Shown: positions 58,726-64,000 of the stretch, one piece after another | How the letters are laid out: each line of letters begins with the position of its first letter | Numbering within the stretch: the first letter of the stretch is position 1 | Assembly: GCF_000807775.2 (NCBI RefSeq) | Contig: NZ_CP047385.1 | Span: 2,790,001-2,854,000, forward strand | Length of the DNA stretch: 64,000 bases | Origin: Pandoraea fibrosis | Lineage (GTDB): Bacteria > Pseudomonadota > Gammaproteobacteria > Burkholderiales > Burkholderiaceae | Direction of reading: 5' to 3' | Program-made: the position numbers and the translations under genes | Notes under the pieces: model-generated | What the model was told of the DNA's origin: nothing | What the model saw: only the letters and a program-made list of their open reading frames with translations | Databases searched by the model: none

Positions 58726-58811
58726 GCGGTGTACCTCCACCGCACCTCTCCTTGCTGTCCCCCCAGGTGGCAAGGAGCCTGAACCGCCTCTATTCGAGGC
58801 GGTCTTTTTTT
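58726..58811 (+). ncRNA. Candidate small RNA with C-rich loops
   Basis: Three hairpins in a row on the plus strand: GCGGTG/CACCGC (58726-58743, loop TACCTC), CTCCTTGC/GCAAGGAG (58748-58777, 14-base loop with six C in a row), and ACCGCCTC/GAGGCGGT (58783-58803) with a T-run, the terminator. Loops with CCTCC/CCCCCC could pair with ribosome-binding sequences. No open reading frame leads into the terminator. The 5' end and promoter are not determined. Confidence 0.55.
58783..58811 (+). terminator. Strong rightward rho-independent terminator
   Basis: ACCGCCTC, loop TATTC, GAGGCGGT, then CTTTTTTT. There is no upstream rightward gene within more than 4 kb, so it most likely ends a small RNA. Confidence 0.9.
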
Positions 58812-58848
58812 GTGCGTCGTATCAGCGTGCGACTGCCCCGTTACACGT

Positions 58849-59904
58849 TTACTTCCCTTCGGGGGAGGAGGGAAGCATGGCGTCGGGCGCGCCGTCGTGC
58901 GATATGAGGATCGCCAGCCAGCGCGAGCTCTCGAATTGGGCTGCGATCACCATCACGAGGACAGTCAGCGGGGTCGACAGAATCGCACCCGGCACCCCCC
59001 ACACCAGTGTCCAGATCCCCAGAGCGAACAGACCGAAGAGTGGATCGGTGTTGGTGCTTTTCGCCTGTAGTTTGGGCTGGACGAGATTGTGGGCGATCTG
59101 GAAGATCGACAGTGTGACGGCGAACACCACGAGCGGCACCGTAATCGAATCGCTATGGATCGCCGCGAATAACGCAGGCACGACGCTCGCGACGAACGGC
59201 CCGATCACAGGCATGAAGGCGAGAAGGAACACCGTCACCGCCCAGAAGGCCGTATTGGGCAGTTCGGCGAGGCGGAAGACCAGTGCGGAGATCACAGCAA
59301 TCGCGAGATTGATTGCCGTCTGGGAGATCAGATACGCCTGAACGCCATGCACGATCTTGTTGAGCACAATGCGCTGCGAATTCGCCCGAGCCTCGTTCGT
59401 CGTAATCCGCAGAATTTTGGGGTTGTTGTTTCTCGTCGCCCCGAACAGCATGAACACCAGAAACAACACGGTCAGAAATGCCATCGATACGGCATTGCCC
59501 AACCAGGAGGCAAGGCTGTGCTCGAGTTTGGGTAAATCGATCAATCCGAGCACGGTTGCCAGATCGAACTTCCGTCCGAAGCCCACCGTAGCGGACCGGA
59601 TGAGGCGATCGAGCTGGCCCGGCAAGTCGGGGGATTCCTTGATGAGATCGCTGATGCCTTGAAGCGTGATGATGAAGATGCTGTAGGCGCTGAAGCCCAC
59701 AATCGCCGCGGTCGCGATCAGGATCAGCCATTTCGGTGCTCGCGGCAGCAGACGAACGACCACGGCGACAATGCCCGAGATCAGAATGCGCAGGAGAATG
59801 GCGAGGAAGAATGGAATGAGTACCGGGCGAAGAAAATACAGGATCGCCAGACCTGCGGCTACGCCCGTTGTTGTCTGTGCAACGGACCCGGGTGTTGTTG
59901 TCAT
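58849..59904 (-). CDS. AI-2E family permease (PerM/YhhT-like)
   Basis: 351 residues, multi-spanning inner-membrane protein of the AI-2 exporter-like family. Helical blocks ILYFLRPVLIPFFLAILLRI at the N-terminus, ALVFRLAELPNTAFWAVTVF and MPVIGPFVASVVPALFAA in the core, and LFALGIWTLVWGVPGAILSTPL near the end are characteristic. Family members export small molecules or act as Na+/H+ antiporters; a substrate cannot be named. AAGAAGA precedes the ATG. It is leftward and monocistronic. Confidence 0.9.
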   Translation of the reverse strand: MTTTPGSVAQTTTGVAAGLAILYFLRPVLIPFFLAILLRILISGIVAVVVRLLPRAPKWLILIATAAIVGFSAYSIFIITLQGISDLIKESPDLPGQLDRLIRSATVGFGRKFDLATVLGLIDLPKLEHSLASWLGNAVSMAFLTVLFLVFMLFGATRNNNPKILRITTNEARANSQRIVLNKIVHGVQAYLISQTAINLAIAVISALVFRLAELPNTAFWAVTVFLLAFMPVIGPFVASVVPALFAAIHSDSITVPLVVFAVTLSIFQIAHNLVQPKLQAKSTNTDPLFGLFALGIWTLVWGVPGAILSTPLTVLVMVIAAQFESSRWLAILISHDGAPDAMLPSSPEGK

Positions 59905-60042
59905 GATGGATCTTCTTTACGGTGGAGGCTGAAAACGCGCCTCGATTCGCGCGTCTTTCGTCCGCAAGAATATCAGGCTAATTTGTTCCGGGGATAGGGC
60001 GTCCATATCGCATGACGGCGGAGCCATCGCGGGCCGGACGTG

Positions 60043-60081
60043 CAAAAAAGGGGCCGCCCTGCGATGTCCGCAGGCGGCCCC
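60043..60081 (-). terminator. Rho-independent terminator of the DUF1254 gene
   Basis: On the minus strand a nine-base GC stem (GGGGCCGCC/GGCGGCCCC at 60050-60058 and 60073-60081), extended by a short inner stem, is followed by CTTTTTTGCA. It lies 56 bases after the stop at 60137. Confidence 0.88.
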
Positions 60082-60136
60082 AGTCATCGTTCCAATCTTC
60101 TCGCGGATCACACCACTCGTTGGCTTGCGATAGCGC

Positions 60137-61705
60137 TTACTCCACTTCTTCGATCTCACCCGGTTTCCAGGTCTTGTCGAACCACGGATCAAGCGGGCCG
60201 TAGAGTCGCAGGATCGTGAACCACCCCTTGCCCGGCACCGTCTGCATCCAGTTGGCTTCCTTGCCCTTGGGCGCGACCGGGCCGAAGTACAGATCGACCG
60301 ACCCGTCCGCGTTGGCGATCAGCTTGTCGCGCTTGTTGTTCTTGCTCGGGAACGGTTGCGAGGTCTGGAGTTCGGAGCGGGTCTGCGGATCATAGATGAC
60401 CACCGACCAGAAGTCCTTTGCGGGTACGTTCTTGGGGATGCGCAGTCGATAGTGCTTCGCGCCGTCGAGGGGCTTGCCCGTCGAGTCGTCGCTGGCAACG
60501 GCATATTGCGAGCCCGCACCGACCAGTTTTGCCGCCATGGCCGGTGTGTTGACGGTTGCGACATAGAAGAAGTTCGTGCGCGCATCGAGGTCACGCCCCG
60601 AGAGGCCGTCACCGCCGAGCCAGCGATAGTCGTCGCCGATAAAGCTGATGCGCCATGCACTGTTCGGATACAGCGCTGCGCGCGGATCGCGACTGCGGAA
60701 GCTGATGGACCGGGCGGTGGCGTTACCGACGGCGACCGCATCGGTCAGAATCTTCGTCATCCGTTCGTCGGGCGAGAATTTCTTGCCTTTGCGAATGCCG
60801 ATCGAGGCAGCCAGGCCCCGCAACTCGGGATCGATGAAGCCGATCGGCTCCTTCTGAATCACGTGATCGAGTTCTTCGAAGAACGCGAAGGTGTTGGCAT
60901 GCACGGTGTTGAAGGCTTGCTTGGAGGAGTTGATGAACTCCATCTTCGGCGGATTCTTCGCCCGGCTCAGGGAGTAGATCTTGAAGCCGTCGCGGAACAT
61001 CTTCGACGCGGCGTCAGGTTTGCCGTCCACCAGGAATCCGCGCAGGACCACGAAGTTGACATAGGAGGGCGAGTAGGAGATGAAGTACTCGCCACCGTCC
61101 TTCACGTCCTTGGGGAGCTTGCCCTTGTAATCCGGCGGCACGATCAGGTACTTGCCGCCCTTGCCACGATCCGGGCCGGGAGCGCCCATGTCGACCACGA
61201 AGCGGAAGAATGCATCGTTGACCGTCCCCGGGCCGCTGCCCGGCGGCACTTCGACCACGGTCGGGCCGTCGGTCTGCAAGTCGAGCATCGAGAACGCGTA
61301 GACCGTGTCGGTGTTGGCGGTGAGCAGAAGCGGATTGGAGTCCGCCAGTTGATCGTAGATCGTGGCCTGATTGCTCTTGGTGGCACCCAATGCAACCGTC
61401 GATCGACGAATGGCTTCGATGCTCGCGGCAGGCATGAGGTTGAGAAACACCTCCACGCCACGCAGGAAGTCGAGGTTGTCGAAGGCCAGCTTCGCGGTCT
61501 CCTGTGTCGGCACGCCGTCGACGAAGTTCAGCGTGCCGATGCGGGTCTGGACGGTATCCGGCGTCAGGATCTCTGGCGGAATGTAGGTATTGAAGCCGCG
61601 CGTGGGTGCTGCGCCTTCAGGGGCCTTTTGCGCATAGACGCTCGGGGCGCAAAGCGCGCCGATGAGTGTGGCCGCGACAAGGCTTCGGTTACGGTTGAAT
61701 TTCAT
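60137..61705 (-). CDS. Exported DUF1254/DUF1214 domain protein
   Basis: 522 residues with a Sec signal peptide (RSLVAATLIGALCAPSVYAQ). The N-terminal DUF1254 domain (NLDFLRGVEVFLNLMPAAS, LTANTDTVYAFSMLDL, FRFVVDMGAPG) and the C-terminal DUF1214 domain (RSISFRSRDPRAALYPNSAW, KDFWSVVIYDPQTRSELQ, GKGWFTILRLYGP) are complete. The family is periplasmic, common in Proteobacteria and of unknown function. A strong terminator follows. The signal region shows no lipobox. Confidence 0.92.
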   Translation of the reverse strand: MKFNRNRSLVAATLIGALCAPSVYAQKAPEGAAPTRGFNTYIPPEILTPDTVQTRIGTLNFVDGVPTQETAKLAFDNLDFLRGVEVFLNLMPAASIEAIRRSTVALGATKSNQATIYDQLADSNPLLLTANTDTVYAFSMLDLQTDGPTVVEVPPGSGPGTVNDAFFRFVVDMGAPGPDRGKGGKYLIVPPDYKGKLPKDVKDGGEYFISYSPSYVNFVVLRGFLVDGKPDAASKMFRDGFKIYSLSRAKNPPKMEFINSSKQAFNTVHANTFAFFEELDHVIQKEPIGFIDPELRGLAASIGIRKGKKFSPDERMTKILTDAVAVGNATARSISFRSRDPRAALYPNSAWRISFIGDDYRWLGGDGLSGRDLDARTNFFYVATVNTPAMAAKLVGAGSQYAVASDDSTGKPLDGAKHYRLRIPKNVPAKDFWSVVIYDPQTRSELQTSQPFPSKNNKRDKLIANADGSVDLYFGPVAPKGKEANWMQTVPGKGWFTILRLYGPLDPWFDKTWKPGEIEEVE

Positions 61706-61825
61706 TCACTTCTCCATCGTTAAAGTTCTTGCAAAGGAGATGCCTGTTTAGAGCCGCTGAGAACCGCGCCTACGCGAGCATGACCTGAGCCGATTACGTC
61801 TGCCAAACAATCCTGTTGACGATGC

Positions 61826-62125
61826 TCAATCCCAGTGGCTGGGCATCCAACGCCAGCTCGCGCCGTACCGGACCCAGTGACCCGGTATCCAGCGATGCCC
61901 GACCCGCACCGGTTGCCAATGCCCGGGTTCCCAGATATATCCCGTTGCGGCCCAACGCCAGTGGCCGGGGTCCCAGACGTAACCCGCGCGTGCAGCTGGC
62001 ACCACCTCCACTCGTGCGGCTGGCGGTTCGTGGGGGGCGATGATGATCGTTTCTGCAAAAGCGATGCCGGTCGCGAGCGTGAGCGCGGCGGCGCCTAGCC
62101 ATGTGTAAAGGGACTTCTTTGTCAT
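61826..62125 (-). CDS. YXWGXW-repeat exported protein
   Basis: 99 residues. Signal peptide KKSLYTWLGAAALTLATGIA, then a Trp-rich chain with repeats of the form Y-x-W-x-x-G-H-W (GYVWDPGHWRW, GYIWEPGHWQPV, HRWIPGHWV, WRWMPSHW), the YXWGXW family. Such proteins are small, periplasmic or surface-exposed, and of unknown function. It lies between the DUF1254 gene and the acid phosphatase gene, all leftward, with short gaps (120 and 46 bases). Confidence 0.88.
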   Translation of the reverse strand: MTKKSLYTWLGAAALTLATGIAFAETIIIAPHEPPAARVEVVPAARAGYVWDPGHWRWAATGYIWEPGHWQPVRVGHRWIPGHWVRYGASWRWMPSHWD

Positions 62126-62171
62126 TCAGTTTCCGTTTTCTATGGACAAGCGATAACGTCCGGTGAGTTTG

Positions 62172-63002
62172 TTATTGCGCCGACAAGGCGGCTTCTTCTG
62201 CGCCGCAATTGGCTGTCGACGTAGCACCCTTGGCGCGGACGGCCTGAACTTCCTTGCGAGCGGCCTTCACGTCGGCGAGAAATTGCGCATTGGTATGCAG
62301 CTTGGCCACCGTGGCGGCGCCCATCGTGCGTCCGGCGTCCACGTCACTTTGCCAATGGGCATTGCAGACGACCCGGCTTTGGCCAAATTCCAGACCGCGT
62401 TTGAGCAGCGCATCGGCGCGATCCGGGCTGATTTCGGCCAATACGAGTGCCCAGGCCCAACCGGCAGCCGTGTGGCCCGACGGGTACGAGCCGTCGTGAC
62501 GCAGCAACGGTTCCTGCTCAGGCAAACAGGTGCCTTCGTTGTGAACCACGAAGGGGCGAGTGCGGTTGTATTTGTTCTTGACGCCGTAGGTCGACATCCC
62601 GGCATCGGTCAGGACTCGCTCCATCAGGTGGTACAGGTGAGGCGTCTTCTTTTGGTCGATGTCGACGCCCATCGCGCAAGAGAAGTTCTTGGCCGGTTGT
62701 GGAAACACCAGATCGGCGTCGAGACGTGCGACGTCGGCACGCGCCTTGCCGCGCAACGGCACGGTGGCTTCGCGTGCGGCTTCGTCGCGGGCGAGTGCAG
62801 CACTGCCTTCGGCCGGCGGTGGTCCGAGCAATTCGAGACTGTTCGGCAAATCCTTTTGCGGGAGATAGCCGGCTGCGAACTTGAAGTGCGGGTCGGTGAT
62901 CTTCGGATTTGCCGAGCTGTCTGACGCGCTCGCTGATGCGCTGGCAATACCCAGCAGTACTAAGCCGAACATGCACGTCAATGGGTGATTTCTAAGGCGC
63001 AT
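62172..63002 (-). CDS. Class A non-specific acid phosphatase (PAP2 superfamily)
   Basis: 276 residues with a signal peptide (NHPLTCMFGLVLLGIASASA). The three PAP2 phosphatase motifs are intact: KNKYNRTRPF, YPSGHTAAGW and SRVVCNAHWQSDVDAG. The long helical N-terminal part before motif 1 is that of PhoN-type periplasmic acid phosphatases, which release phosphate from organic monoesters. The ATG at 63000-63002 was chosen to give a normal signal peptide; the ribosome-binding site is weak. A Cys pair near the C-terminus and in motif 3 may form a disulfide. Confidence 0.92.
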   Translation of the reverse strand: MRLRNHPLTCMFGLVLLGIASASASASDSSANPKITDPHFKFAAGYLPQKDLPNSLELLGPPPAEGSAALARDEAAREATVPLRGKARADVARLDADLVFPQPAKNFSCAMGVDIDQKKTPHLYHLMERVLTDAGMSTYGVKNKYNRTRPFVVHNEGTCLPEQEPLLRHDGSYPSGHTAAGWAWALVLAEISPDRADALLKRGLEFGQSRVVCNAHWQSDVDAGRTMGAATVAKLHTNAQFLADVKAARKEVQAVRAKGATSTANCGAEEAALSAQ

Positions 63003-63300
63003 GGATGATGATTCTCGCTTCAACGTGATGGAAAATTGATCGCGCATTGAGCATTGGATAGTCGGCTTTTGCGGCAACGAAAGTGACTGACGATCAGGGG
63101 GCTGGTGCAAAAAAGTCGGAAAACCATTCAGCGAATTGCTTCATGACAGTTGTTCCCGGACTGTACCCCGGGTCCTTTCGGGAAAAACGGCGCGAGCGGT
63201 CAAATGAGTCAAATTGGCGATAAGAATGAGACGAAATCGAGGCGTCATCGCGGTGGCGGACAATTGGCCGGGCTTTGCGCCGTTTTTTCGGGCGTCGTTA

Positions 63301-63756
63301 TCAAACCGAAGGCACCGCCTGTATTGAAATCAGGAACTTCGTGACCTTGGCGGTTTTCGGGTCCATCAGGCATTCGAAGGAGAACTTGCGCCAGCCGGCG
63401 TCGAATCTCGCCTGACCGATACCGATCAATTTATCGTTGCGAATCAGGCTGAGGGTGTTGGGTTCGCTAGTGCCAAGGAAGACGCGATCCACGCCCTTGA
63501 GCTTGCCGTCGAAAGCCGACTGCGCGTTTGGGCGGCAAATGAATTCGGCGACCTGCTTGGCGCGCGACCATCCCCGTGCGACGGCGCGGTCGCTTGGCGA
63601 GCGCAGGCCGGCAATGTTCGCGTCGATCACGCGCTGCTGGGCCGGCGACACAACAGTTGCCGCCCGAGGTTCGGACGCGGTGTCTTCCAGAGACCCGCAG
63701 TAACCCAACGAGGCGACAACGAGTCCGCAGAAGCCGAAGAATGATCGTTTGCACAT
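63301..63756 (-). CDS. Exported protein of unknown function
   Basis: About 151 residues. A hydrophobic N-terminus (CKRSFFGFCGLVVASLGYCG) looks like a signal peptide; the Cys in LGYC is not a canonical lipobox. The mature part contains ARGWSRAKQVAEFICRP, VDRVFLGTSEPNTLSL and a beta-rich GWRKFSFECLMDPKTAKVTKF end with two Cys that could pair. It is vaguely reminiscent of DUF930 proteins, but I cannot assign it. The ATG at 63754-63756 fits the signal; there is no clear ribosome-binding site. Confidence 0.7.
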   Translation of the reverse strand: MCKRSFFGFCGLVVASLGYCGSLEDTASEPRAATVVSPAQQRVIDANIAGLRSPSDRAVARGWSRAKQVAEFICRPNAQSAFDGKLKGVDRVFLGTSEPNTLSLIRNDKLIGIGQARFDAGWRKFSFECLMDPKTAKVTKFLISIQAVPSV

Positions 63757-63823
63757 GGAGTCGACAGCACTATCAAAAATCGTCACCCCGACGTGAGCCA
63801 AGAGGCATGGCGGTCGCCGGGGC

Positions 63824-64000
63824 CTAGAACTTGAAACCGATACCGGTGAGGAAGATGTCGCTATCGCGATCCGACCTCGACATCACCCGTGACCATGCGA
63901 CCTTCCCAACCCATCGCTTCGAGAACGAATAGGAAGCACCCATCGTCAACAGACCGGAGACGACGTCTCGCCGTCCGCCGGCTTCCGGGTTGGCATGGTA
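63824..64000 (-). CDS. Outer-membrane beta-barrel protein, C-terminal part (5' end outside window)
   Basis: The last 58 codons of a leftward gene. The visible chain contains two amphipathic strands separated by a turn (LLTMGASYSFSKRWVGKVAW, then DSDIFLTGIGFKF) and ends in Phe, the signature of BAM-assembled outer-membrane proteins. The pattern resembles small eight-stranded barrels such as OmpW- or YfaZ-like proteins. The rest lies beyond base 64000, so the family cannot be settled. Confidence 0.75.
   Translation of the reverse strand, partial: YHANPEAGGRRDVVSGLLTMGASYSFSKRWVGKVAWSRVMSRSDRDSDIFLTGIGFKF

Larger units (their letters stand above)
58305..58848. other. 544-base gap between acnB and the AI-2E permease gene
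   Basis: No protein-coding gene is convincing here. The acnB side holds the acnB promoter and the TCTTATATAAGA palindrome. The far side holds three consecutive hairpins, the last a strong rightward terminator, without an open reading frame upstream of it, which suggests a small RNA gene. Confidence 0.7.

Noticed and set aside
1..64000. Mobile elements, CRISPR arrays, tRNA or rRNA genes
   Set aside because: I saw no transposase or integrase sequence, no regularly spaced direct repeats and no tRNA cloverleaf ends; small RNA genes other than the listed candidate could still be missed by eye.

Overview
The window is GC-rich, gene-dense bacterial chromosome. A Burkholderiales-type porin, many LysR-controlled catabolic modules, AcnB, SelU and ABC/MFS uptake systems for organic acids point to Burkholderiaceae, with Pandoraea or a close relative as my best guess (inference from gene content only). 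I found no tRNA, rRNA, insertion sequence, prophage gene or CRISPR array. Both edges cut genes: an SDR oxidoreductase on the left and an outer-membrane beta-barrel protein on the right.

0-5.7 kb: carbohydrate/organic-acid catabolic genes (SDR, ACS-family MFS transporter, 3-hydroxyisobutyrate-dehydrogenase-like reductase, LysR regulator, class II aldolase, PEP-mutase-like lyase). 5.9-10 kb: cytochrome b561, a processive family-2 glycosyltransferase, a TPR lipoprotein and selU, followed by a 57-codon relic of an AraC/GyrI-type regulator.

10-14 kb: a leftward amidase operon: an acetamidase/formamidase, two tandem XapX-type mini membrane proteins, and a second acetamidase fused behind an AraC regulator in one 788-residue chain.

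14-34 kb is the most unusual part. It carries an MHS transporter, UbiD-type decarboxylase, porin, a urocanase paralogue with altered active-site residues, a DUF917 (S-methyl-thiohydantoin desulfurase family) protein, a LysR regulator, a cyclic amidohydrolase and a Zn-dependent carbamoylase. Together these can be read as a route that hydrates an imidazole-acrylate-like compound, removes sulfur, opens the hydantoin ring and releases an amino acid. Three copies of a LysR box (TAAC-N5-GTTA followed by AGGGT) sit before the transporter, before the DUF917/urocanase operon and between the LysR gene and the hydantoinase, so these units look like one regulon. Next to it, a second LysR gene is divergent from a polyamine/opine-type ABC transporter, a three-subunit FAD/[2Fe-2S] amine oxidase and a RidA protein.

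34-36.7 kb: a MASE2-GGDEF diguanylate cyclase, a GNAT acetyltransferase and a Crp/Fnr regulator. 37-45.6 kb: a LivGHMKF-type ABC transporter operon flanked by two acyl/aryl-CoA ligases. 45.7-54.5 kb: a leftward operon (alpha/beta hydrolase, VOC protein, 92-residue unknown, salicylate-AMP-ligase-like enzyme, 4HBT thioesterase, maleate isomerase, salicylyl-CoA-hydroxylase-like monooxygenase, AAHS transporter) with a divergent TetR regulator. It resembles an aryl-CoA route through gentisate, but no classical gentisate dioxygenase is present.

54.5-64 kb: a coiled-coil lipoprotein, acnB with a clear sigma70 promoter and an upstream palindrome, a 544-base gap holding a three-hairpin sRNA candidate with a strong terminator, an AI-2E-type permease, and several exported proteins (DUF1254, YXWGXW, class A acid phosphatase, an unknown, and the cut beta-barrel).
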